Position numbers and translations under genes: made by a program
Notes under the pieces: generated by a model
What the model was told of the DNA's origin: nothing
Database searches by the model: none
What the model saw: only the letters and a program-made list of their open reading frames with translations
Part shown: in pieces, positions 8,308 to 17,647 of the stretch
Numbering within the stretch: the stretch's first letter is position 1
Layout of the letters: each line of letters starts with the position of its first letter
DNA from: DASSFG01 sp035550375
GTDB taxonomy: Bacteria; Planctomycetota; Planctomycetia; Pirellulales; JAICIG01
Reading direction: 5' to 3'
Assembly (NCBI GenBank): GCA_035550375.1
Contig: DASZPH010000093.1
Span: 1-64,000 of the forward strand
Length of the DNA stretch: 64,000 nucleotides

Positions 8308-8712
8308 GCTTTTTTTCTCAACTGCCGTCCAGCCAACGATCTAGACCACGCGTGCTAGCAGCGTGCTGTGGCCCCTTGTACTTGTGTGACGCCACAGTGT
8401 CAAGGATCTGGCACGGGAAATGCGCTACCCCTTGTGGGGCCGGCGCGTTCCCATCCGCCCACCGACCCTTGGGGAGCGCCGGCAACTGTGTCAAAATGGC
8501 AGCCCGCTCGGTCGCGATGGGGCGTTTCGACTGCGTTCCGCAGCAATTCGCGTGACGTAAATAACTTACGCTATTGGTTTTGTGATTCAACACCTCTGCT
8601 GCGGATCTGGTGGCATGGGCTTTGCTTTGTGAGAGCGCGTCGCGGTATGGCCGCTTGCCGTGACAGAAAGAAACACATCGGCGGCAATCACTCATCTTGA
8701 GCGGCTAAGGAA
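8308..8712. other. 405-bp region between divergent pheA and dnaK
   Basis: This gap must hold the promoters of pheA (leftward) and dnaK (rightward). I looked for a CIRCE operator (TTAGCACTC and its complement) and did not see one. Short open frames on both strands have no family resemblance. AAGGA four bases before the dnaK ATG is the only clear regulatory signal. Confidence 0.5.
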
Positions 8713-10620
8713 ATGGCACAAGGCGAAAAAATCATCGGTATCGATCTCGGCACGACCAACTCCGTCGTGGCGGTGATGGAGGGGGGCGATCCCAAGGTGA
8801 TCGCCAATCAAGAGGGGAATCGGTTGACGCCGAGCGTGGTCGCGTTCACCGACAAGGGGGAAGTGCTGGTAGGAGAGCCGGCACGTCGCCAAGCCGTGAC
8901 CAACCCGAAACGCACGATCTATTCGATCAAGCGGTTCATGGGGCGCCGCCACAGCGAGGTGGCGGCCGAAGAGAAGATCGTTCCCTACGAGGTGGTCGGC
9001 GGCCCGAACGATTACGTCAAAGTCCGCATCGGCGACAAGGAGCACACGCCACCCGAAATTTCTGCCAAGATCCTTCGTAAGCTCAAAGAGGCGGCCGAGG
9101 CCTACTTGGGGCACAAGGTCAACAAGGCCGTCATCACGGTCCCGGCCTACTTCAACGACGCCCAGCGCCAGGCCACGAAAGATGCCGGCCAGATTGCCGG
9201 GCTGGAAGTTGCCCGCATCATCAATGAGCCGACCGCGGCCGCCATGGCCTACGGCCTCGACAAGAAGGAAGCCGAAAAGATCGTCGTCTTCGACCTCGGG
9301 GGTGGAACGTTCGACGTGTCGATTTTGCAGGTCGACGACGGCCTCTTTCGCGTAATCAGCACCAACGGCGACACGCATCTGGGTGGCGACGACTTCGACC
9401 AGGTGCTCATCAATCACGTCGCCGACGAGTTCAAGAGAGAGCAGGGGATCGACCTGCGCAAAGACACGATGGCCCTGCAGCGCTTGCAGGAGGCGTGCGA
9501 AAAGGCAAAGAAAGAGTTGAGCCTACAGAGCACGACGGACATCAATCTGCCGTTCATCACGGCCGACGCCAGCGGGCCCAAGCACCTGCAGATTTCCATC
9601 AGCCGCTCGAAGTTCGAGCAGCTTGTCGACCATCTCATCGAACGTTGCCGCGGTCCGGTGATGCAGGCGCTCACCGATGCCAAGATGAAGCCCGGCGACA
9701 TCGACGAAGTGGTGCTTGTCGGCGGCTCGACGCGCGTGCCGAAGGTGCAAGAACTGGTCAAAAAGATCTTCAACAAGGACCCGCACAAGGGGGTCAATCC
9801 CGACGAAGTCGTGGCGGTCGGCGCCGCGATTCAGGGAGGTGTGCTGGCGGGTGAAGTCAAGGACGTGCTGCTGCTCGACGTCACGCCGTTGTCGCTGGGC
9901 ATCGAGACGCTGGGTGGCATCATGACGAAGCTGATCGAGCGCAACACCACGATCCCGACGGAGAAGAAAAACGTCTTCAGCACAGCCGACGACAGTCAGA
10001 CGGCGGTGACGATCCGCGTCTTCCAGGGCGAGCGCGAGATGGCGGCCGACAACCGTCTGCTCGGCCAGTTCAACCTGGAGGGGATTCCGCCCGCTCCGCG
10101 CGGCGTGCCGCAGATCGAGGTCAAGTTCGATATCGACGCCAACGGCATTCTCAATGTCTCCGCCAAGGATCTTGGCACGGGCAAGGAGCAGACCGTCAAG
10201 ATCGAGCAGTCGAGCGGGCTGACCGAGCAGGAGATCGACCGGATGCGCAAGGACGCCGAGTCGCACGCCGCCGACGACAAGCGAAAACGCGAGCTGGCCG
10301 AAGCCCGCAACCAGGCCGAATCGATGTGCTTCTCGGTCGAGAAGCTGATCAAGGAACACGGCGACAAGCTCAGCGAAGCGGACAAGGGTCCGCTCGAAGC
10401 CGCGATTAAGCGCACCCGCGAAGTGGCCCAGGGAGACGACGTGCAGGCCATCAAGTCGTCCATCTCCGACCTGGAGCAGGCCTCGCACGCCCTGAGCAAG
10501 ACGCTCTACCAGTCGCAGGCCCGCGCCGGCGCGGCCCCTCCGGAAGGCGACGGCAGCCCCAAGCCGGCTGGCGAGGAAGACGCCATCGACGCGGAATTCG
10601 AAGTGAAGGACTCGAAATAA
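8713..10620 (+). CDS. dnaK: Chaperone DnaK (Hsp70)
   Basis: A full-length 635-residue Hsp70. The N-terminal ATPase domain opens with GIDLGTTNSVVAVMEGG and contains the phosphate-2 motif DLGGGTFDVS. The substrate-binding domain includes the linker LLLDVTPLSLGIETLGG. The C-terminus DAIDAEFEV resembles the usual EEVD-like bacterial tail. The ribosome-binding AAGGA lies directly upstream. clpB follows after 20 bp on the same strand, so the two chaperones are probably co-transcribed. They cooperate in disaggregating proteins. No grpE or dnaJ is adjacent. Confidence 0.98.
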   Translation: MAQGEKIIGIDLGTTNSVVAVMEGGDPKVIANQEGNRLTPSVVAFTDKGEVLVGEPARRQAVTNPKRTIYSIKRFMGRRHSEVAAEEKIVPYEVVGGPNDYVKVRIGDKEHTPPEISAKILRKLKEAAEAYLGHKVNKAVITVPAYFNDAQRQATKDAGQIAGLEVARIINEPTAAAMAYGLDKKEAEKIVVFDLGGGTFDVSILQVDDGLFRVISTNGDTHLGGDDFDQVLINHVADEFKREQGIDLRKDTMALQRLQEACEKAKKELSLQSTTDINLPFITADASGPKHLQISISRSKFEQLVDHLIERCRGPVMQALTDAKMKPGDIDEVVLVGGSTRVPKVQELVKKIFNKDPHKGVNPDEVVAVGAAIQGGVLAGEVKDVLLLDVTPLSLGIETLGGIMTKLIERNTTIPTEKKNVFSTADDSQTAVTIRVFQGEREMAADNRLLGQFNLEGIPPAPRGVPQIEVKFDIDANGILNVSAKDLGTGKEQTVKIEQSSGLTEQEIDRMRKDAESHAADDKRKRELAEARNQAESMCFSVEKLIKEHGDKLSEADKGPLEAAIKRTREVAQGDDVQAIKSSISDLEQASHALSKTLYQSQARAGAAPPEGDGSPKPAGEEDAIDAEFEVKDSK

Positions 10621-10640
10621 GGGCTTCAAGCAGGCGGTAA

Positions 10641-13304
10641 ATGGCTGTTCGATTCGACAAATTCACGATCAAGGCTCAGGAGGCCGTGCAGCGCGCCCAG
10701 GAGCTCGCCGCCGACCGAGGCAACCCGCAAATCGAGGCGTTGCACCTGCTGGCGGCGCTGGCGGGCGAGCCGGAGGGCATTTTTTCGGCCGTCGTCGACA
10801 AGATCGGCGCCAACCGGCAGCAGCTCGACCGAATTGTGCAGGCCGAGCTGGGGCACCTGCCGCGCTCGAGCGGCGGGTCGCCGCCTCAGCCAGCCGGCAG
10901 TCTGACGCAGGTCTTCGAGGCCGCTCATCGCGAAGCAGACTCGATGAAGGACGAGTTCGTGTCGGTTGAGCATCTTCTGCTCGCCCTGACCAAGGTCGAC
11001 ACCAAGGCTCGCGGGGTCCTCAAGCTCAACGCCATCACCGACAAGGAAGTGCTGCAGGCCCTGCAGGCGGTGCGAGGCAGCGCCCGGGTCGAAGACCAGA
11101 ATCCGGAGGCCAAGTACCAGGCCCTGGAAAAGTACGGCATCGACCTGGTCGAGCGGGCACGGCAGGGCAAGCTCGACCCGGTCATCGGCCGCGACCAGGA
11201 GATCCGCCGGGTGATCCAGGTCCTTTCGCGGCGCACCAAGAACAACCCCGTGCTGATCGGTGAGCCCGGGGTCGGCAAGACGGCCATCGTCGAAGGGCTC
11301 GCCCTTCGCATCGTGCAGGGGGACGTGCCCGAAACGCTCAAAAACCGGCGGGTGGTCGCGCTCGATATGGGGGCGCTCATCGCCGGCACCAAGTTTCGAG
11401 GCGAGTTCGAAGAGCGGCTGAAGGCGGTGCTCAAGGAGGTCCAGTCCGCCGGCGGCAACATCGTGCTCTTCATCGACGAATTGCACACGGTCATCGGCGC
11501 CGGCGCAGCCGAAGGGGCCGCCGATGCGGCCAACCTGCTCAAACCGGCGCTGGCCCGCGGCGAGCTGCGGTGCGTCGGGGCCACCACGCTCGACGAGTAC
11601 CGCAAGCACATCGAGAAAGACGCCGCCCTCGAGCGCCGATTTCAGCCGGTCTACGTGGGCGAACCGAGCGTGGAAGACACGATCGCCATCCTCCGTGGGC
11701 TCAAGGGCCGCTACGAGGCGCACCACAAGGGGGTCAAGATTCGCGACTCGGCGCTGGTAGCCGCCGCCAATCTCTCGCACCGCTACATCACCGACCGCTT
11801 TCTGCCCGACAAGGCGATCGATCTGGTCGACGAAGCCGCCAGCCGACTGGCGATGGAGCTGCAGAGCGTTCCGTCCGAAATCGACGAGGTCCAGCGGCGC
11901 ATCACGCAACTTGAGTTGGCCGCCCGACAACTCGCCGAAGAGACCGAAGAGCACGCCCTGGAGCGTCGCGAGGAAATCGAAGAGGAGATGCAAGAGCTCA
12001 GGCGCAAGCTGGCCAGCCTGCGCGAGCAGTGGGAATCGGAAAAGATGGGGCTGGGAGACGTACAGCAGACGCGCAACCAGCTCGACAAGGTCGACCTGGA
12101 GTTCCAGCAGCTTAGCGCCCAAATCAAAGAGAAGCAGGCCGCCGGCATGCCCATCGAGGAGGCGATCTACCAGCGGCTTTATCAGCTCGACGTCGAGCGC
12201 AAGAAGCTGCTCAAGCACCTGGAAGATCTCGCGCCGGCGGAGCGAGACGGTCGCGATGCTGCATCAAGCGGCAGGCGGCTGCTGCGCCGCGACGTCGGCC
12301 CCGAAGAAATCGCTGAAGTCGTGAGCGCCTGGACCGGCATCCCGGTGAGCCGGATGATGGAGACCGAGCGGGCCAAGTTGCTTGTGATGGAAGAACGCCT
12401 CCACCAGCGGGTCGTCGGCCAGGACGAGGCGGTCGGGGCGGTGTCCAACGCCGTTCGCCGTAGCCGGTCCGGCTTGCAGGATCCCAACCGGCCGATCGGC
12501 TCGTTCATTTTCCTGGGCCCGACCGGCGTCGGCAAGACGGAGCTGTGCAAGGCGCTGGCCGAGGTGCTGTTCGACGACGAGAACGCCATGGTGCGTCTCG
12601 ACATGAGCGAATTCATGGAACGCCACACGGTCAGCCGGCTGATCGGCGCGCCCCCGGGATACGTGGGCTATGAAGAAGGGGGGCGGCTCACCGAGGCCGT
12701 CCGCCGCCGGCCCTACTCGGTGGTCTTGCTGGACGAGATCGAGAAGGCCCACCGCGACGTGTTCAACATCCTGTTGCAGGTGCTCGACGACGGACGGCTC
12801 AGCGACAACCAGGGGCACACCGTCGATTTCACGAACACGATCATCGTCATGACCTCCAACATCGGAAGTCAGGCGATTCAGGAGATCACGCGCGAAGGCG
12901 GTCGTCAGGAGGAGATCGACGAGGCGGTGAAGGGGGCGCTACAGGCCAACTTTTTGCCTGAGTTCCTGAACCGTATTGACGAGGTGATCGTCTTCCATCC
13001 GCTGAGCGCGACGAATTTACGTCACATCGTGACGATCCAGATCGGCCGTTTGCAGAAACAGCTTACTCAGCACGACATCCAGTTGGAGGTGACGGAGCAA
13101 GCGCTGGAGGAGATCGCCCGGCTCGGCTACGACCCAACCTACGGCGCCCGTCCGCTGAAGCGCGTCATCCAGCAGCAGATCCAAAACCCGCTGGCAACGG
13201 AGATCCTAAAGGGGACGCTCGGCCCGGAGACGGGGGTGCGGGTGGACTACCGCGACGGGGAGTTTACCTTCGAGCGGATCGAAGAACCGGTGGCGGCCGG
13301 TTGA
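10641..13304 (+). CDS. clpB: ATP-dependent disaggregase ClpB
   Basis: An 887-residue Hsp100, slightly longer than the usual 850-870. Order of parts: an N-terminal Clp repeat domain (to about 150); AAA-1 with Walker A GEPGVGKTA and Walker B LFIDELHTV; the coiled-coil middle domain (about 400-530) that marks ClpB rather than ClpA; AAA-2 with GPTGVGKTE and LLDEIEKAH; and a C-terminal D2-small domain with YGARPLKRVIQ. It works with DnaK, whose gene is immediately upstream, to extract polypeptides from aggregates. Confidence 0.98.
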   Translation: MAVRFDKFTIKAQEAVQRAQELAADRGNPQIEALHLLAALAGEPEGIFSAVVDKIGANRQQLDRIVQAELGHLPRSSGGSPPQPAGSLTQVFEAAHREADSMKDEFVSVEHLLLALTKVDTKARGVLKLNAITDKEVLQALQAVRGSARVEDQNPEAKYQALEKYGIDLVERARQGKLDPVIGRDQEIRRVIQVLSRRTKNNPVLIGEPGVGKTAIVEGLALRIVQGDVPETLKNRRVVALDMGALIAGTKFRGEFEERLKAVLKEVQSAGGNIVLFIDELHTVIGAGAAEGAADAANLLKPALARGELRCVGATTLDEYRKHIEKDAALERRFQPVYVGEPSVEDTIAILRGLKGRYEAHHKGVKIRDSALVAAANLSHRYITDRFLPDKAIDLVDEAASRLAMELQSVPSEIDEVQRRITQLELAARQLAEETEEHALERREEIEEEMQELRRKLASLREQWESEKMGLGDVQQTRNQLDKVDLEFQQLSAQIKEKQAAGMPIEEAIYQRLYQLDVERKKLLKHLEDLAPAERDGRDAASSGRRLLRRDVGPEEIAEVVSAWTGIPVSRMMETERAKLLVMEERLHQRVVGQDEAVGAVSNAVRRSRSGLQDPNRPIGSFIFLGPTGVGKTELCKALAEVLFDDENAMVRLDMSEFMERHTVSRLIGAPPGYVGYEEGGRLTEAVRRRPYSVVLLDEIEKAHRDVFNILLQVLDDGRLSDNQGHTVDFTNTIIVMTSNIGSQAIQEITREGGRQEEIDEAVKGALQANFLPEFLNRIDEVIVFHPLSATNLRHIVTIQIGRLQKQLTQHDIQLEVTEQALEEIARLGYDPTYGARPLKRVIQQQIQNPLATEILKGTLGPETGVRVDYRDGEFTFERIEEPVAAG

Positions 13305-13399
13305 GCCTTGGTGCTGGAAAACAAAGCGTGGCCGACGCGCCGTGCCGTCGCCCGGGAGCCGTGACGCCACCTGGGAAAACTGCTCCGGATGAGCTAAGG

Positions 13400-13594
13400 C
13401 TACCGGTCCGAACCGCTTAGGCTGAGATTCTTGATGATCACCTCGGCGCCGGGCGTCATGTTGCGGATTTTTTCCGCGATGACCTGCTTCTCGCTGGTGG
13501 TGGCCTTTTGCAGCTTGCGGTTAAAGACGGCCAGTTTCTTGCGTCGCGCCCGTCGCCGCTTGATTTCCTTCGCGCGTTCGCTGATTCCACCCAC
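13400..13594 (-). CDS. Small basic planctomycete protein (DUF6800-like)
   Basis: With the GTG start at 13594 this encodes 64 residues beginning VGGISERAKEIKRRR. The frame is open further upstream, but a ribosome-binding AGAAAGG lies nine bases before this GTG, and the upstream 28 residues look unrelated. The N-terminal third is very basic (KRRRARRKK), followed by a helical region. It resembles what I recall of the planctomycete DUF6800 family, but that is from memory. Its charge would suit nucleic-acid or ribosome binding. The function is unknown. Confidence 0.6.
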   Translation of the reverse strand: MGGISERAKEIKRRRARRKKLAVFNRKLQKATTSEKQVIAEKIRNMTPGAEVIIKNLSLSGSDR

Positions 13595-13715
13595 GGCAGA
13601 CCGCCTTTCTAGTATCGTCAACTTTAATCTGATTCCCGGCAAGGCCTGCTTTCTAACAGGAAGGATGAGGACGGTCAACGGAGAGCTGGCTGCTGTTCAA
13701 GGTCCGCAGGCAGGT

Positions 13716-13721
13716 TATAAT
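13716..13721 (+). promoter_or_regulatory. Probable -10 hexamer TATAAT
   Basis: TATAAT lies 94 bp before the DUF1592 gene and just beyond the divergent small gene at 13400-13594. No convincing -35 is seen. It likely drives the DUF1592-DUF1552 pair. Confidence 0.4.
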
Positions 13722-13814
13722 TGAGGAACGAACCTGCCCACACCACGGCGGCGGAGATGCCTGGCGGCTATCCGCTCGGCCGTCCCGCCTTTTGACTGAA
13801 AAACACCTGCATTC

Positions 13815-16118
13815 ATGGTCCACCGTCTGGGCTTGCTTCTGTGCGCAGTCTGCCTGGCGGGGATGGCGCCGCGCGCGGCGGCGGGGCAACCGGCTGGCGG
13901 CAAGCCCGAGGCGGCGTTCCGCGAGCAGGTCAAGCCCTTTCTGGCGAGGTACTGCAACGATTGTCACGGCGGGGCCGAGCCGGAAAAGAACCTGGCGCTG
14001 GATAAGTTGCCCGACGCGGATAACCGCGATACGTGGACCAGGGTCCACAAGTACCTGCACGGGCGCATCATGCCGCCCAAGGATGCCGCTCAGCCGACGG
14101 CCGAAGAGTTTCGCGCGGTGCTCGCCTCGATCGAAGCCCATCTTTCGGGAAGCGACTGCGGACTGGCGCGGAATCCCGGTCGGGTCACGATCCGGCGGCT
14201 GAACCGGACCGAGTACGACAACACGATTCGCGACCTGGTCGGCGTCGACTTTCATCCGTCTGACGATTTCCCGTCCGACGACATCGGCTACGGCTTCGAC
14301 CAGATCGGCGATGTGCTCTCGATGCCGCCGATCCTCCTCGAAAAATACCTTGCGGCGGCCGACCAGGTCGTCGACCGGGCGATCTACGTCCACACCCCCG
14401 AGAAAACGCCAAGGCAAACTTTCCCGGCCAACAAGGTCCAGCACGAGGGGGGCAACGACGGGGCGAACTGTTGGCAGCTCGCTTCCTCCGGGTCGGTGTT
14501 CACGGAAGTCGAGTTGCCCGCCAGCGGGGAGTACATCCTGCGCGGCAAGGCGTTCGCCACGCAGGCCGGGAACGAGCTGGCGAAGATGGCTTTTAAGCTC
14601 GACGACGAGCAAGTTCACGTGGCCGACGTGGCAGCCGAGCCGGGCGCGGCGGAGGTGTACGAGACGAAACTCCGGATCAAGCCCGGCAAACATCGTTTCA
14701 TGCTGGCCTTCATCAACGATTTCTATGACCCGCAAAACCCCGATCCGAAGCGGCGGGACCGGAACCTGTCGATCGAGTACCTCGAAGTGCAAGGCCCCCT
14801 CCACGCTCCGCCTCCCGAACTGCCCGAATCGCACAAGAAGATCGTCTTCTGTGAGCTGAAGAAGGGTGAGCTGCACGAGTGCGCCGAGAAGATTCTCGGC
14901 CGGTTCGCCAGCCGGGCGTTCCGCCGGCCGGCGACGGCGCAGGAGGTGGAGCGGCTGGTCAAATTCGTCGATCTGGCACGCGCCAACGGCGAATCTTTCG
15001 AGCGAGGCATCCAGCTTGCCTTGGAGGCCGTGCTCGTTTCGCCCAACTTTCTCTTCCGAGTGGAGCAAGACCCGGAACCGAGCGCAGGCGGGGCGCAGGC
15101 TGCCCACGAAATCAACGAGTACGAGCTGGCGACACGGCTCTCTTATTTTCTCTACAGCAGCATGCCCGATGACGGGCTGTTTCACGACGCCCACAAAGGT
15201 CGTCTGCGCCAGAACCTCGACAAGCACGTTTCGCGCATGCTCAAGGATCCGAAGTGCCGAGCCTTGGTCGATAACTTCGCCACGCAATGGCTGGAAATCC
15301 GCCGCCTGCAGAACGTCACCCCCGACTCTAAGCTTTTTCCGGGCTTCGACGATGAGCTGCGGCAAGCGATGCTGGAGGAGACGAAGCGCTTCATCGCCGC
15401 CGTCGTCGAAGAAGACCGTAGCGTGCTCGACCTGCTTGATGCCGACTTCACGTTTCTCAACGAACGGCTGGCCAGGCATTACCGCATCGAGGGCGTGACG
15501 GGCCCGGAGTTTCGCCGGGTGAAGCTCGACGACCCGGACCGCGGCGGGCTCGTGACGCACGCCAGCGTGCTCACGGCCACCTCGAATCCTACCCGCACCA
15601 GTCCGGTCAAACGTGGCAAATGGATCCTGGAGGTGCTGCTCGACATGCCGCCTCCTCCGCCTCCGCCCAACGCCGGCGACTTGAAAGACGAGGGGCAGGT
15701 GGCCGCCAGCGGTTCGCTCAGGCAGCGAATGGAGCAGCATCGGGCGAACCCAAGCTGTGCGTCGTGCCACGTGTTGATGGACTCGCTCGGCTTCGGACTG
15801 GAGAATTTTGACGCCGTCGGGGCCTGGCGTGATCGCGACGGGGCCTTTGCTATCGACGCCTCCGGCGAGTTGCCCGACGGCTCGTCGTTCAAAGGGCCGC
15901 GCGAGTTGAAGGCGATTTTGAAGCAAAAGAAAGACGAATTCGTTCGTTGTTTAAGCGCAAAGATGCTAACGTATGCGCTGGGGCGCGGGTTGGAAGCTTA
16001 CGACCGGTGCGCCGTCGACGAGATCAGCGCGACGGTCGCCCAGGACGGTTACAAGTTCTCGGCTTTGATTCGCGCGATCGTGTTGAGCGATCCGTTTCAA
16101 AAGCGGGGAAGCCGATAG
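13815..16118 (+). CDS. DUF1592-type planctomycete cytochrome-like protein
   Basis: A 767-residue exported protein with a signal peptide (about residues 1-23). A cytochrome-c-like segment follows with a CNDCH haem motif near residue 52 and the family string RIMPPKDAAQP. The remainder follows the usual planctomycete order DUF1587, DUF1595, DUF1592, DUF1588 and DUF1585. A second CxxCH (CASCH) lies in the DUF1588 region. These proteins occur in many paralogues, nearly always next to a DUF1552 gene as here, 54 bp downstream. A role in surface or periplasmic electron transfer or polymer degradation is proposed for the group but not demonstrated. Confidence 0.92.
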   Translation: MVHRLGLLLCAVCLAGMAPRAAAGQPAGGKPEAAFREQVKPFLARYCNDCHGGAEPEKNLALDKLPDADNRDTWTRVHKYLHGRIMPPKDAAQPTAEEFRAVLASIEAHLSGSDCGLARNPGRVTIRRLNRTEYDNTIRDLVGVDFHPSDDFPSDDIGYGFDQIGDVLSMPPILLEKYLAAADQVVDRAIYVHTPEKTPRQTFPANKVQHEGGNDGANCWQLASSGSVFTEVELPASGEYILRGKAFATQAGNELAKMAFKLDDEQVHVADVAAEPGAAEVYETKLRIKPGKHRFMLAFINDFYDPQNPDPKRRDRNLSIEYLEVQGPLHAPPPELPESHKKIVFCELKKGELHECAEKILGRFASRAFRRPATAQEVERLVKFVDLARANGESFERGIQLALEAVLVSPNFLFRVEQDPEPSAGGAQAAHEINEYELATRLSYFLYSSMPDDGLFHDAHKGRLRQNLDKHVSRMLKDPKCRALVDNFATQWLEIRRLQNVTPDSKLFPGFDDELRQAMLEETKRFIAAVVEEDRSVLDLLDADFTFLNERLARHYRIEGVTGPEFRRVKLDDPDRGGLVTHASVLTATSNPTRTSPVKRGKWILEVLLDMPPPPPPPNAGDLKDEGQVAASGSLRQRMEQHRANPSCASCHVLMDSLGFGLENFDAVGAWRDRDGAFAIDASGELPDGSSFKGPRELKAILKQKKDEFVRCLSAKMLTYALGRGLEAYDRCAVDEISATVAQDGYKFSALIRAIVLSDPFQKRGSR

Positions 16119-16172
16119 GAACATGAGACGCGGGCCTTGGCGGGCAAGGCCCGGGCCTAAGAGGAGCAAACA

Positions 16173-17546
16173 ATGAAGCATTCTTGGCACATTTCGCGTC
16201 GCGCGGCTCTGAAGGGGCTGGGAACCGCCTTGGTCTTGCCGCTCTTGGACTCCATGTTGCCCGCCACGGCGTTTTCTCCGTTCGCGCGGGCGCTGCAGGC
16301 AGCCGAAACGGCCCGGCAACTGCCCAACCGGGCCGCGTTCGTCTACGTTCCCAACGGGATGCACATGCCCGACTGGACTCCCAGCCAGGTTGGCGCCGGC
16401 TTCGACCTGCCGCCGATTCTGGCGACGCTGTCGCCCGTGAAGGACGACTTCATGGTTATCACCGGCCTGGCCCAGGACGGCGGCCGCGCCCATGGCGACG
16501 GCGGCGGCGATCATGCTCGCGCGATGGCTTCCTTCCTCACGGGCACCCACCCGAAGAAGACGCACGGCGCCGACATCCGGGCGGGCGTGTCTGCCGACCA
16601 GGTGGCGGCAGAAAAGGTGGGCAGGCTCACACGCTTTGCCTCGCTGGAACTGGGCTGCGACGCCGGCGCACAGTCGGGCAACTGCGACACGGGCTACAGT
16701 TGCGCCTACTCGTCCAACGCCGCCTGGCGTACCGAGTCGCAGCCGGTGGCCAAAGAAGTGAATCCCCGCTTGGTGTTCGAGCGGCTGTTTACCGACGGAC
16801 CGCCCGGTGAGACGAAAGAAGCTAAAGCCCGCCGCGAGCGATACCGCTTGAGCGTCCTCGATTTCGTGCAGGAAGACGCCGCCAGCCTCAAGCGGCGGTT
16901 GGGGGCGAACGATCAGCGGAAGCTCGACGAGTACCTGACGAGCGTCCGCGAGTTGGAAGCCCGCATCGCGCGCAGCGAGAAGTCGCCCGGTGAGGGGCCG
17001 GTCGGACTGCCCAAGCCGGCCGGTGTGCCGGAAGACTACGCCGAGCACATTCGGCTGATGTACGACCTCATGGCCCTGGCCTTCCAGTCCGATCTGACCC
17101 GTGTCGTGACCTTCGTCCACGCCAACGAAGGAAGCAACCGCAGTTATCCGTTCATCGGCGTGTCAGACGGCCACCACGATCTTTCTCATCACGCCGGCGA
17201 CGCCGAGAAACAGGCCAAGATCAGCAAGATCAACCAGTTCCACGCCTCGCACCTGGCACGGTTTCTCCAGAAGCTGAAAGAGACCCCCGAGGGAGACGGC
17301 AACCTGCTGGACCACTCGATGATCGCCTTCGGCAGCGCCATCGGCGACGGCAACCGCCACAACCACGACGACCTGCCGATCATGCTCGCCGGTCGCGGCT
17401 GCGGCACGCTCAAGCCCGGCCGCCATATTCGCTACGAGCGCGAGACGCCGCTCAACAACCTGTGGCTGTCGATGCTCGACCGGCTCGGCGCCCACGTGGA
17501 TCGCCTGGGTGACGGCAAGGGAACACTGAGCGAGTTGAACGCGTGA
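16173..17546 (+). CDS. DUF1552 secreted protein
   Basis: A 457-residue partner of the preceding DUF1592 gene. The N-terminus carries a Tat-type signal (SRRAALKGLG followed by a hydrophobic stretch), so export in folded form is likely. Family markers include NRAAFVYVPNGMHMPDW, the SFLTGTHPKKT segment and DGHHDLSHH near residue 330. DUF1552 proteins have an alkaline-phosphatase-like fold relationship to DUF1501 by family knowledge, but no reaction is established. A good AGGAG ribosome-binding site precedes the ATG. Confidence 0.93.
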   Translation: MKHSWHISRRAALKGLGTALVLPLLDSMLPATAFSPFARALQAAETARQLPNRAAFVYVPNGMHMPDWTPSQVGAGFDLPPILATLSPVKDDFMVITGLAQDGGRAHGDGGGDHARAMASFLTGTHPKKTHGADIRAGVSADQVAAEKVGRLTRFASLELGCDAGAQSGNCDTGYSCAYSSNAAWRTESQPVAKEVNPRLVFERLFTDGPPGETKEAKARRERYRLSVLDFVQEDAASLKRRLGANDQRKLDEYLTSVRELEARIARSEKSPGEGPVGLPKPAGVPEDYAEHIRLMYDLMALAFQSDLTRVVTFVHANEGSNRSYPFIGVSDGHHDLSHHAGDAEKQAKISKINQFHASHLARFLQKLKETPEGDGNLLDHSMIAFGSAIGDGNRHNHDDLPIMLAGRGCGTLKPGRHIRYERETPLNNLWLSMLDRLGAHVDRLGDGKGTLSELNA

Positions 17547-17647
17547 CTCGGCCGTCGGCGTGCTCCGCTTAAGTAGCTTCGACGCTCCGCGGCGAAGGTA
17601 GGCCCTTAGTGGGCGAGATGCCGCCCGTTTGATATAGTCGCCGTATC

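Noticed and set aside
8308..8712. CIRCE operator upstream of dnaK
   Set aside because: I searched by eye for TTAGCACTC and its complement and found neither.
13653..15926. 757-codon minus-strand open frame opposite the DUF1592 gene
   Set aside because: The plus-strand protein has a signal peptide, haem motif and full DUF order. The antisense translation is Arg/Val-rich with no motif.
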